NCBI GenBank assembly: GCA_964342805.1
Contig: CAYFHQ010000142.1
Span: forward strand, 1 to 8,112
Source of the DNA: CAYFHQ01 sp964342805
Lineage (GTDB): Bacteria > Bacillota > Clostridia > Peptostreptococcales > Acidaminobacteraceae
Length of the DNA stretch: 8,112 nt
Reading direction: 5' to 3'
The position numbers were made by a program, and so were the translations under genes. Below, piece by piece: positions 1 to 5,924 of the stretch. A model generated the notes under the pieces. It had not been told where the DNA came from and made no database searches. It saw only the letters and a list, made by a program, of their open reading frames with translations. Position 1 is the first letter of the stretch. Each line of letters begins with the position of its first letter.

Positions 1-795
1 CGGTCCCGGCAGCCGGAAAATGTGATCGGGGAAGTTAGGCGTCTAGCCGACAATGGTTTTAAGGAGATCGTTTTAACGGGAATCCACGTGGCCTCTTACG
101 GCAAGGACCTAAAAACGACGACCCTCCTAGACCTTCTCAAAGAGGTTCATGAAGTGGAAGGGATTGAGCGAATCCGCCTTTCTTCACTGGAACCCCGGAT
201 GTTTACGCCAGATTTTATTGAGGCCATTAAGAATATGCCAAAGTTCTGCCAACACTTCCACCTGTCCCTCCAAAGTGGATGCGATTCTGTCCTCAAACGT
301 ATGAACCGTAAATACACCACAGGAGAATACGGCGATATTGTTGACAAGCTTCGTTTGGAGTTGGATCGTCCTTCCTTTACCACCGACGTAATAGTTGGTT
401 TTCCAGGGGAGTCTGACGTAGAATTTGAGGAAACTTACGCCTTTGCCAAGCGCATGGGTTTTGCCCAAATGCACGTCTTCAAATACTCTCCAAGGGAGGG
501 GACCCCGGCAGCAGATATGAAAGATCAAATCCATGGAGATGTGAAAAGTACTCGGAGTGAAAAACTCATGACTCTGGCAGACGCCATGGAGCTTGAGTGG
601 AAGGCCAGCTTCATTGGAAAAGAAGTTCGTGTACTCTTTGAAGGAAAATCAGAAACCATGGAGAACCATATAGAAGGACTATCCGATGAATACCTCCGTG
701 TCAGCGTTGAAGGAGACGATTCCTTGATGAAAACCCTTCAAACGGTGCGTATTGACGCCATTGAGGGAGACGTACTCATCGGAAGATTGGTATAA
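1..795 (+). CDS. mtaB: tRNA t6A37 methylthiotransferase MtaB, 3' part (5' end outside window)
   Basis: The reading frame is open from base 1 and gives 264 residues; the family is usually about 430-450, so the N-terminal methylthiotransferase domain and the radical SAM CxxxCxxC cluster lie upstream. The fragment opens with RSRQPENV, which in MtaB directly follows the radical SAM cysteines. It continues with EIVLTGIH, RIRLSSLEP, LSLQSGCDSVLKRMNRKYT and TDVIVGFPGE (visible residues 128-137), all characteristic of this family. The last 65 or so residues form a TRAM-like RNA-binding domain. Known family role: conversion of t6A at position 37 of ANN-decoding tRNAs to ms2t6A in the cytoplasm, using two iron-sulphur clusters and S-adenosylmethionine. 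The start codon is not in view; GTG at 22 is internal, because family similarity extends to base 1. MiaB and RimO are the other members, but the RSR and LTGIH blocks favour MtaB. No clear terminator follows. Confidence 0.93.
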   Translation, partial: RSRQPENVIGEVRRLADNGFKEIVLTGIHVASYGKDLKTTTLLDLLKEVHEVEGIERIRLSSLEPRMFTPDFIEAIKNMPKFCQHFHLSLQSGCDSVLKRMNRKYTTGEYGDIVDKLRLELDRPSFTTDVIVGFPGESDVEFEETYAFAKRMGFAQMHVFKYSPREGTPAADMKDQIHGDVKSTRSEKLMTLADAMELEWKASFIGKEVRVLFEGKSETMENHIEGLSDEYLRVSVEGDDSLMKTLQTVRIDAIEGDVLIGRLV

Positions 796-897
796 GCGTC
801 TTGCTTCTACTTTTGTAGCTGGTCGTATAGCGTGCACATATCGCATGTAGTTGTTGGCATGCTGGACAAGTGGAGCAAGCATTTGGGAGGATTCCAC

Positions 898-1242
898 ATG
901 AGCGATTGTATTTTTTGCAAGATCATAGCAGGTGACATTCCTTCGACCAAAGTGTATGAGGATGACAAGATATTTGCATTTCAGGATATTAATCCTGAGG
1001 CGCCTGTTCATTTTCTAGTGATCCCCAAGGAACATATTGCCTCCTTGGACACCCTAGACGAGGGCCACAAGGACTTGGTGGGTCATATCAATATCCAAAT
1101 ATCGAAATTAGCCAAAGACTTGGGAATAGCGGAGTCTGGCTACCGCGTGGTGACCAATATCGGTGACCAGGGTGGCCAAACGGTCCACCATTTGCACTAT
1201 CATGTGTTGGGTGGCAGGTCCATGCAGTGGCCTCCCGGCTAA
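898..1242 (+). CDS. HIT family protein (HINT-like nucleoside phosphoramidase/hydrolase)
   Basis: A 114-residue cytosolic protein of typical HINT length. It begins with the HINT signature MSDCIFCKIIAGDIPS, with Cys4 and Cys7 as a possible zinc pair, followed by VYEDD and FQDINPEAPVHFLVIPKEHI. The catalytic histidine triad is H98-L-H100-Y-H102-V-L, and the C-terminus GGRSMQWPPG is the usual family ending. HIT proteins of this branch hydrolyse purine nucleoside phosphoramidates or aminoacyl-adenylates; the real substrate here cannot be read from sequence. The ATG at 898 was chosen because GGGAGG at 885-890 lies 7 bases upstream and the family sequence starts exactly there. The frame stays open back to about 832, but that extension has no family similarity. 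The gene sits 102 bases after mtaB and is probably read through from it; no strong promoter is visible between them. Confidence 0.93.
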   Translation: MSDCIFCKIIAGDIPSTKVYEDDKIFAFQDINPEAPVHFLVIPKEHIASLDTLDEGHKDLVGHINIQISKLAKDLGIAESGYRVVTNIGDQGGQTVHHLHYHVLGGRSMQWPPG

Positions 1243-1269
1243 AGCCCTTAAAAAGTCTATAGTTTGCCG

Positions 1270-1298
1270 TTGCATTCCCCTTGGAAATACTGTATAAT
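1270..1298 (+). promoter_or_regulatory. Sigma-A-type promoter for rpsU-yqeY
   Basis: A perfect -10 box TATAAT at 1293-1298 lies 17 bases downstream of TTGCAT at 1270-1275, a weak -35 box that keeps only the leading TTG. Transcription would start near 1305, giving a leader of about 80 nt before rpsU. This is the best consensus -10 in the window, and it fits a highly expressed ribosomal protein gene. Confidence 0.72.
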
Positions 1299-1327
1299 AT
1301 CTAGGTATTCTGATATTCCTCTGTTTA

Positions 1328-1342
1328 CGGTTGTAACAACCG
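1328..1342 (+). promoter_or_regulatory. Small hairpin in the rpsU leader
   Basis: CGGTTG (1328-1333) pairs perfectly with CAACCG (1337-1342) across a TAA loop. A weaker GAAT/ATTC stem follows at 1348-1360. Both lie in the inferred 80-nt leader of rpsU, upstream of its very strong ribosome binding site (GGAGGGAGGGG, 1367-1377). The pairing is seen directly; any role in controlling S21 synthesis is inference. I do not recognise a known riboswitch or ribosomal-protein leader motif here. Confidence 0.3.
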
Positions 1343-1384
1343 GACCGGAATGCAAAATTCAAAAGCGGAGGGAGGGGACGAAAA

Positions 1385-1561
1385 ATGGCAGGTATCAAAC
1401 TGGGTGCTAACGAAACCATCGACAGTGCACTGCGTCGTTTCAAGAGAGAAACGGCTAAGGCAGGCGTTCTGGCTGAGGTTAAGAAGCGTCGCCACTACGA
1501 AAAGCCAAGCGTAAAGCGAAAGAAAAAATCTGACGCAGCAAAGCGTAAGAAGCGTAAATAG
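1385..1561 (+). CDS. rpsU: 30S ribosomal protein S21
   Basis: A 58-residue, very basic protein starting MAGIKLGANETIDSALRRFK. It contains the S21 block LRRFKRETAKAGVLAEVKKRRHYEKP and ends in a Lys/Arg-rich tail, SVKRKKKSDAAKRKKRK. Length and composition match S21 of Bacillota (about 57-58 residues). S21 joins the small ribosomal subunit late, near the anti-Shine-Dalgarno end of 16S rRNA, and helps initiation. The ATG is preceded by an unusually purine-rich ribosome binding site, GGAGGGAGGGG, ending 7 bases upstream. It has its own promoter and leader and is followed after 24 bases by yqeY, so the two are very likely co-transcribed. The rpsU-yqeY pair is a classic conserved couple in Bacillota. 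Confidence 0.96.
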   Translation: MAGIKLGANETIDSALRRFKRETAKAGVLAEVKKRRHYEKPSVKRKKKSDAAKRKKRK

Positions 1562-1585
1562 TGCTGATATGAAAGGTGTGATCGC

Positions 1586-2029
1586 ATGGCCCTTAAAAGT
1601 CGCCTAATGGACGATTTAAAGGCTGCGATGAAGGAAAAGAACGCCCTGAAGAAGTCTACTATTACGATGGCTCGTGCTGCAATCAAACAGATTGAAGTCG
1701 ATACGAAGGTTGAGTTAGACGACGAAGGCGTAATTGATATCATTGCGAAGCAGATCAAACAGAAAAGAGCAGCAATCGAAGAGTTCACAAAAGGCGATCG
1801 AGCTGATTTGGCGGACGAAGCGAAAGCTGAAATAGAAGTGTTGATGGTTTATATGCCAAAGCAAATGACGGAGGAAGAAATCCGTACATTGGTTGCAGAA
1901 GTAATTGCTTCTGTTGGCGCATCAACTCCGAAAGACATGGGCAAGGTCATGGGTGCTCTAACACCTAAGACTAAAGGCGTGGCTGATAACAAGCTGGTCT
2001 CCCAAGTTGTTCGTGAAATGCTTCAGTAA
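1586..2029 (+). CDS. yqeY: GatB/YqeY domain protein YqeY
   Basis: A complete 147-residue cytosolic protein, the usual YqeY length (about 147-150). Recognisable family features are the N-terminal helix LKSRLMDDLKAAMKEKN with the following TITMARAAIKQIEVD, the QIKQKRAAIEEFTKGDRADL segment, the YMPKQM motif at residues 89-94 and a C-terminal DMGKVMGALTPKTKGVADNKLVSQVVREML. This C-terminal part resembles the tail domain of GatB, the tRNA-binding subunit of the Asp/Glu-tRNA amidotransferase. An RNA- or tRNA-related role is therefore plausible, but the biochemical function of YqeY is not established. The ribosome binding site is AAAGGTGTGAT (1572-1582), close to the full 16S complement although it lacks a clean GGAGG. 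It is the last gene of the rpsU unit, closed by the hairpin at 2043-2072. Confidence 0.94.
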   Translation: MALKSRLMDDLKAAMKEKNALKKSTITMARAAIKQIEVDTKVELDDEGVIDIIAKQIKQKRAAIEEFTKGDRADLADEAKAEIEVLMVYMPKQMTEEEIRTLVAEVIASVGASTPKDMGKVMGALTPKTKGVADNKLVSQVVREMLQ

Positions 2030-2042
2030 CATTAGCCAGTAG

Positions 2043-2072
2043 ATCCCGGTTTTCCTTATGGAGAACCGGGAT
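2043..2072 (+). terminator. Hairpin terminator candidate after yqeY
   Basis: A 13-bp stem (2043-2055 with 2060-2072) carries a TTAT loop. It includes the GC-rich block CCCGG/CCGGG and one position that would be a G-U pair in + strand RNA. It starts 13 bases after the yqeY stop. The stem is strong, but what follows is TTATGATTT rather than an uninterrupted T-run, so it may act as an mRNA 3'-end stabiliser or a weak terminator. A canonical terminator lies further on at 2234-2255. Confidence 0.6.
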
Positions 2073-2078
2073 TTATGA

Positions 2079-2207
2079 TTTGAGACCTTAGAAAACTCCC
2101 TCATACTGCGTTGCTGGCTTCAATCCAGCTGGATCACGATCTAGGAGATCGCTCACCAACTGGATATCAGCCGCGCCTTGTCTGAGAAAGTTTTCTAAAG
2201 TCTCAAA
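2079..2207. repeat. 129-bp imperfect palindrome (fold-back or MITE/REP-like intergenic element)
   Basis: The ends are 19-bp inverted repeats, 2079-2097 (TTTGAGACCTTAGAAAACT) and 2189-2207, matching at 18 of 19 positions. Pairing continues inward with mismatches and bulges: CTCA with TGAG, then ATCCAG with CTGGAT. It ends in a perfect 6-bp stem at 2137-2142/2146-2151 with a 3-base loop, almost exactly at the centre of symmetry. The whole element can fold as one long hairpin. The left arm also holds a self-palindrome at 2123-2134. There is no open reading frame of note and I see no target-site duplication at the edges. It could be a small non-autonomous mobile element, a genome-wide interspersed repeat, or a structured RNA. 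The symmetry is seen directly; the identity is not known to me. Confidence 0.68.
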
Positions 2208-2233
2208 CTTGTAGACTTTGGCGAAATTCTGCT

Positions 2234-2255
2234 ACAGCCCCTAGGGCTGTTTTTT
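2234..2255 (+). terminator. Intrinsic (Rho-independent) terminator
   Basis: A perfect 7-bp stem, ACAGCCC (2234-2240) with GGGCTGT (2244-2250), has a 3-base CTA loop and runs directly into five further T residues (2251-2255). This is a textbook intrinsic terminator on the + strand. It would stop transcripts that pass the yqeY hairpin and insulate the phoH promoter about 35 bases downstream. The opposite strand lacks a T-run, so it is not bidirectional. Confidence 0.85.
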
Positions 2256-2286
2256 ATTGTCTGTAAAACTGGGTGCTGGCCTTTTG

Positions 2287-2295
2287 TGGTACAAT
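2287..2295 (+). promoter_or_regulatory. Extended -10 promoter for the phoH operon
   Basis: TGGTACAAT at 2287-2295 is an extended -10 element: a TG dinucleotide, one base, then TACAAT. No good -35 hexamer sits 16-18 bases upstream, which fits dependence on the extended -10. The inferred start near 2302 gives a short leader of about 27 nt. The position between a strong terminator and the phoH ribosome binding site supports it. Confidence 0.6.
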
Positions 2296-2328
2296 GTAAG
2301 ATAGGACTGACGCAAGGAGGTTATGACA

Positions 2329-3321
2329 TTGGGAGAAAAAATTACAAAAGGCATTAAAGTAACCAACGTTGAGGTTTTGCATAAGTTGTTTGGTAATCTG
2401 GACGAACATGCAAAGGCCATAGAGAAGAGTTTTAATGTCCAGATCACGTCTAGAGACGGCGAGGTCTTGATTATTGGTGACGACGAAGATAACGTCATGG
2501 TGGAGAACCTCATGCGTAAGCTGCTGGACTCTATCCGTTCTGGCGGTGATATTGATAAACAACAACTGGACTATTTTATTGGCTCCATTAAGATGGGCGA
2601 AGGCGACCAACTCTCACAACTGGGCGACGAAGTGATTTGTGTTACTGCCCGGGGCAAATTCGTAAAAGCCAAGACCCTTGGACAGAAGAAATATCACCAT
2701 GCGATTAGGGACAATACGGTGACTTTCGGTATTGGACCTGCTGGTACAGGTAAAACCTACATGGCCGTGGCCATGGCAGTACGGGCTTTCAAGAATGAAG
2801 AAGTAAGCCGAATCATATTAACGCGCCCTGCTGTAGAAGCAGGGGAGAGCCTGGGCTTTTTGCCGGGCGACCTACAAATGAAGATCGATCCATACCTTCG
2901 ACCCCTCCATGACTCCCTTTACGATATATTAGGGTCAGAAACCTATATGAAGTACAGGGAACGGGGCTTGATCGAGGTTGCACCTCTGGCCTACATGCGA
3001 GGACGAACCCTGGACGACTCCTTTATTATCTTGGATGAAGCTCAAAACACGACCCAGGAACAAATGAAAATGTTCCTTACCCGGTTTGGTTTTGGATCTA
3101 AGGTGGTTGTCAATGGGGACGTTTCTCAGATTGACTTACCGAGAGGGAAAAAGTCGGGTCTGGTCCATGCATCTCACATCCTCAAGGATGTACCGGATAT
3201 CGCGGTTTGCCAACTAACAGACCGAGACGTCGTACGCCATGGTCTGGTACGTAAAATCATTAAGCAGTATGACAAGCATGACAAGAGACAGCAATACAAA
3301 CAACAAGCGAAGAAGTATTAA
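2329..3321 (+). CDS. phoH: PhoH-family ATPase (PhoH-like protein)
   Basis: A cytosolic P-loop ATPase of 330 residues from the TTG at 2329, the normal family length (about 315-330). A small N-terminal KH-like region comes first (VEVLHKLFGNLDEHAKAIEK, then VQITSRDGEVLIIGD). The PhoH ATPase domain follows, with Walker A GPAGTGKT at residues 136-143, TRPAVEAGESLGFLPGDLQMKIDPYLRPL, and Walker B FIILDEAQNTT with Asp-Glu at 236-237; VVNGDVSQIDLPRGKKSGL completes the set. PhoH is implicated in RNA metabolism and is repeatedly found beside ybeY, but its exact role is unsettled. Start choice: the strong site AAGGAGG (2314-2320) is only 2 bases from the in-frame ATG at 2323 but 8 bases from TTG at 2329, so TTG is preferred. 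It is the first gene of the operon, and 13 bases separate it from the next gene. Confidence 0.93.
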   Translation: MGEKITKGIKVTNVEVLHKLFGNLDEHAKAIEKSFNVQITSRDGEVLIIGDDEDNVMVENLMRKLLDSIRSGGDIDKQQLDYFIGSIKMGEGDQLSQLGDEVICVTARGKFVKAKTLGQKKYHHAIRDNTVTFGIGPAGTGKTYMAVAMAVRAFKNEEVSRIILTRPAVEAGESLGFLPGDLQMKIDPYLRPLHDSLYDILGSETYMKYRERGLIEVAPLAYMRGRTLDDSFIILDEAQNTTQEQMKMFLTRFGFGSKVVVNGDVSQIDLPRGKKSGLVHASHILKDVPDIAVCQLTDRDVVRHGLVRKIIKQYDKHDKRQQYKQQAKKY

Positions 3322-3334
3322 ATGAGGGGGCACG

Positions 3335-5443
3335 ATGGCCAAGGTAAGGAAACTGCCAAAGCTGACGTTCTTCTCCAACATATTTAAGAGCAAGGGCTTA
3401 CGGCTCTTTTTCATGTTCTTTACCCTGTGGGTTGTGTTGTTTTTTTCCTTAATAACAACCAACTCCACAGGTAAGTATGACTATCGTGTTGGGGACACAG
3501 CTCGGGAAAACATCATATTGCAACAAGACGTCATAGACGACTTAGCCACAACCAGACTCAAGGATCGGGCAGAACGGGAAGTCGAACCCGTTTTGACCAT
3601 TGACCCCATGGTCCAGGTGTCAGTTCGTAAGAAGAACCGAGAGTTTTTTGAAGCATTAACGTCCTATCGATCAGACTTTGCTGAAAATGAGGACGTATTA
3701 AAGCAGATTGTTGTGGGGGCCTACCGGAATGACGAAATGGGTCTGACCAATGACCAGTTGTCTTATCTTGCGGTCATGGACCAAAGGAGACTGGAAGAAC
3801 TGGAGACGATCTCAGAGGACGTCATTGCCCAGATTCTCAGTAGCGGCCTGGCAGCCAGTGACCTGGACCAGACCAAGACAGACATGCAGGTCTTCTTTAA
3901 CCAAGTTGAAGGTTTTTCAGACGAGGAAAAGCAAATTGGCTCTGCCCTTGTGAACGGAAGCCTGAGACCCAACCAGTTTGTTGACGAAGAAGCTACCAAG
4001 CGGGTTATTGTTGAACAGCGCAGTCGCATTGACAATGTGGTGATCTCAGCAGGAACTGTGCTCCTCCGTGAAGGGGCCTATGTGACAGCGGAGAACCTCC
4101 GGGTTTTGCAGTTGGCTGACCTACTCTACCAACAGGACATGACAGACACCATTGCCAGCTTTGGAGCTCTAGGGATTTCCACAGCCCTGGTGGTGGGGAT
4201 TATCGTCTTTATGCGCAGCTTCCACCCCAATACTATGGATGACATGAAGAAGATGATGCTGGTCATTGTCACTTTTATAGGTGTATATTTGGCGTCCAAG
4301 GCCTTTGCGGTCTTGTCCATCTACTTAATACCTGCAGCCCTTTTCACCATACTGGTGACTGTGGCGGTTGGACCCTCCATCGGGATGGTCATGAGTGTAC
4401 TTCTGAACACGGCTATCATCCTTTGGACCGACGGGCCAGTTGACGCCTACCTGGCCATGGTGGTCAGTAGTGGTGTTGCCGCCCTAGCTGTCCGCCACGT
4501 CAACCAACGCTCAAACATCCTCTTGGCTGGTGTATGGGTAGGGGTGACCCAAGGGGCCTTGATCTTGCTTCTTGGGGCGAGGGCCATGTTGGACTTACAG
4601 GTTATTATCCAAAATGGTGCCTTTGCCATGTTGGGCGGCTTCCTCAGCGGCATACTGGCCATTGGCCTCCTGCCCATTTGCGAAGCGATCTTCCACGTGC
4701 TGACGCCCATGCGCTTGTTGGAGTTAAGCAATCCCAATCATCCTTTGATGAAGCGTTTGCTCATGGAAGCCCCAGGAACCTACCATCACAGTATTTTGGT
4801 TGGGAACCTGGCAGAAGCAGCCACCCACGCAGTGGACGGAAACGGCCTACTGGCTAGGGTGGGGTCCTTTTACCACGATATTGGAAAACTAGAGAGACCC
4901 TACTATTTTAAAGAGAACCAGATTAGCGGTGAAAACCCCCATGATCGGTTGATTCCAGGGGTGAGTGCGAGTATAATAAAAAGGCACTCTGAACACGGGC
5001 TGGAACTGGGTGTAGCCCATAAGTTGCCAGCTGAAATATTGGACATCATTGGCCAGCACCATGGGACCACAAGAATCCAGTATTTTTACCACAAGGCCCT
5101 GGAGAAGGCGGACGATCCTTCGACCATTGACCTCAACCAGTTTGCCTACGATGGACCAGTACCACAAAGTATTGAGGCAGCCATTGTTATGTTGGCAGAC
5201 TCCGTTGAAGCAGCTGTTCGAAGCATACCTGAGCCGACCCAAAGTGCCGTGCAAGACATGGTGGAAAAGATTGTCCATCAGAAATTGGCCGATGGTCAAC
5301 TTAGAAACTGTGACCTGCACTTTAGAGACTTAGACATAGTCATCAATTCCTTCATGCGTGTCCTCAGGGGCATTTTCCACGAACGAATTGAGTATCCTGA
5401 ACTACCAGCAGACAGCGACCTGTCTGCAGAAGTGGAGGAATAG
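3335..5443 (+). CDS. pgpH: 7TM-HD membrane phosphodiesterase (c-di-AMP phosphodiesterase PgpH/YqfF type)
   Basis: A 702-residue membrane protein with the PgpH layout. One N-terminal transmembrane helix (about 18-43) is followed by a large extracellular 7TMR-HDED domain (about 45-270, rich in Asp/Glu). A multi-helix membrane block spans about 273-455, then the LLELSNPNHPL linker (about 461-471) and a cytosolic HD phosphohydrolase domain. Metal-binding and catalytic residues look intact: H484/H485 in GTYHHSILVGNLAE, the HD pair H514-D515 in FYHDIGK, HSEHG, H575-H576 in GQHHGT, and D622 in MLADSVEAA. Characterised relatives hydrolyse cyclic di-AMP to pApA, so this enzyme would lower c-di-AMP and affect potassium and turgor control. 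The ribosome binding site GAGGGGG (3324-3330) lies 4 bases before ATG. Its stop codon abuts the ybeY start. The substrate is inferred from the family, not shown by sequence. Confidence 0.93.
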   Translation: MAKVRKLPKLTFFSNIFKSKGLRLFFMFFTLWVVLFFSLITTNSTGKYDYRVGDTARENIILQQDVIDDLATTRLKDRAEREVEPVLTIDPMVQVSVRKKNREFFEALTSYRSDFAENEDVLKQIVVGAYRNDEMGLTNDQLSYLAVMDQRRLEELETISEDVIAQILSSGLAASDLDQTKTDMQVFFNQVEGFSDEEKQIGSALVNGSLRPNQFVDEEATKRVIVEQRSRIDNVVISAGTVLLREGAYVTAENLRVLQLADLLYQQDMTDTIASFGALGISTALVVGIIVFMRSFHPNTMDDMKKMMLVIVTFIGVYLASKAFAVLSIYLIPAALFTILVTVAVGPSIGMVMSVLLNTAIILWTDGPVDAYLAMVVSSGVAALAVRHVNQRSNILLAGVWVGVTQGALILLLGARAMLDLQVIIQNGAFAMLGGFLSGILAIGLLPICEAIFHVLTPMRLLELSNPNHPLMKRLLMEAPGTYHHSILVGNLAEAATHAVDGNGLLARVGSFYHDIGKLERPYYFKENQISGENPHDRLIPGVSASIIKRHSEHGLELGVAHKLPAEILDIIGQHHGTTRIQYFYHKALEKADDPSTIDLNQFAYDGPVPQSIEAAIVMLADSVEAAVRSIPEPTQSAVQDMVEKIVHQKLADGQLRNCDLHFRDLDIVINSFMRVLRGIFHERIEYPELPADSDLSAEVEE

Positions 5444-5911
5444 ATGTTAGACCTATCCATTGAAAACCAACAGGACCGTGTCCCTGTGAGCCCTGAGCTG
5501 GAAAACCAACTCATTGAAGTGGCCCTGGCATGTGTTCGCTATGAAGGCATTGAGGCAGAATGTGAAGTCAGTGTACTATTAACGGACAACCAAGGCATTC
5601 AAAAGCTCAACGCAGAATATCGCAATAAGGACGAAGCGACTGACGTCCTGAGTTTCCCACAGTTTGATAGCCTCAAGGACGAGGAAGACCTTATGCCAGC
5701 CATTACCCTTGGTGATATTGTTATTTCTGTGGAAAGAGCCCAGGAACAGGCTGAAGAGTTTGGACACAGCTTCCTTCGGGAAATTTGCTACTTAACCGCC
5801 CACAGTATGTTCCACCTGTTTGGGTATGATCATATGGAAGAAGCCGACAAAGCAGTTATGAGACAGCGTGAAGAAGAGGTCCTAGAGGACCTGGGCATTA
5901 CTAGAGATTAA
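5444..5911 (+). CDS. ybeY: Endoribonuclease YbeY (rRNA maturation factor)
   Basis: A 155-residue metalloprotein of normal YbeY length. It shows the family motif TDVLSFP at residues 66-72 and the zinc-binding H120-x3-H124-x5-H130 in HSMFHLFGYDH, with all three histidines present. Residue 121 is Ser where most YbeY proteins have Gly, a minor change. YbeY is a cytosolic single-strand RNase needed for 16S rRNA 3'-end processing and ribosome quality control. The ATG directly follows the TAG of the preceding gene with no spacer. Its ribosome binding site, GTGGAGGA (5432-5439), lies inside the upstream coding sequence, so translational coupling is likely. Position next to phoH and near era fits a shared role in RNA and ribosome maturation. 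Confidence 0.95.
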   Translation: MLDLSIENQQDRVPVSPELENQLIEVALACVRYEGIEAECEVSVLLTDNQGIQKLNAEYRNKDEATDVLSFPQFDSLKDEEDLMPAITLGDIVISVERAQEQAEEFGHSFLREICYLTAHSMFHLFGYDHMEEADKAVMRQREEEVLEDLGITRD

Positions 5912-5924
5912 TGGAGGCGTAACC

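Noticed and set aside
832..897. N-terminal extension of the HIT protein frame upstream of 898
   Set aside because: The added residues show no HIT-family similarity and the initiators there lack a good ribosome binding site. GGGAGG at 885-890 clearly serves the ATG at 898.
796..897. Possible promoter between mtaB and the HIT gene (TTGTAG at 813 with CATATC at 837)
   Set aside because: The -10 match is only 3 of 6 and no other signal supports it; read-through from mtaB is simpler.
1238..1247. GGCTAAAGCC hairpin at the end of the HIT gene as a terminator
   Set aside because: Only a 4-bp stem overlapping the stop codon, and no T-run follows; too weak to call.
2073..2213. Target-site duplication flanking the palindrome, as for a recent insertion
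   Set aside because: The bases just outside the arms (TTATGA and CTTGTA) do not match each other, so a recent transposition event is not supported by the flanks.
2030..2328. tRNA, riboswitch or CRISPR content in the yqeY-phoH gap
   Set aside because: No cloverleaf with TTC-loop sequence, no recognised riboswitch core and no direct repeat array. The gap is explained by two hairpins, the palindrome and the phoH promoter.
2254..2610. Minus-strand open frame over the phoH promoter and 5' end
   Set aside because: It overlaps a well-recognised P-loop protein and a promoter, has no family features and looks like an antisense by-product of codon composition.
4889..5320. Long minus-strand open frame of 143 codons inside the 7TM-HD gene
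   Set aside because: The sense frame encodes the conserved HD domain with intact catalytic residues. The antisense product shows no recognisable motif and no ribosome binding site was evident.
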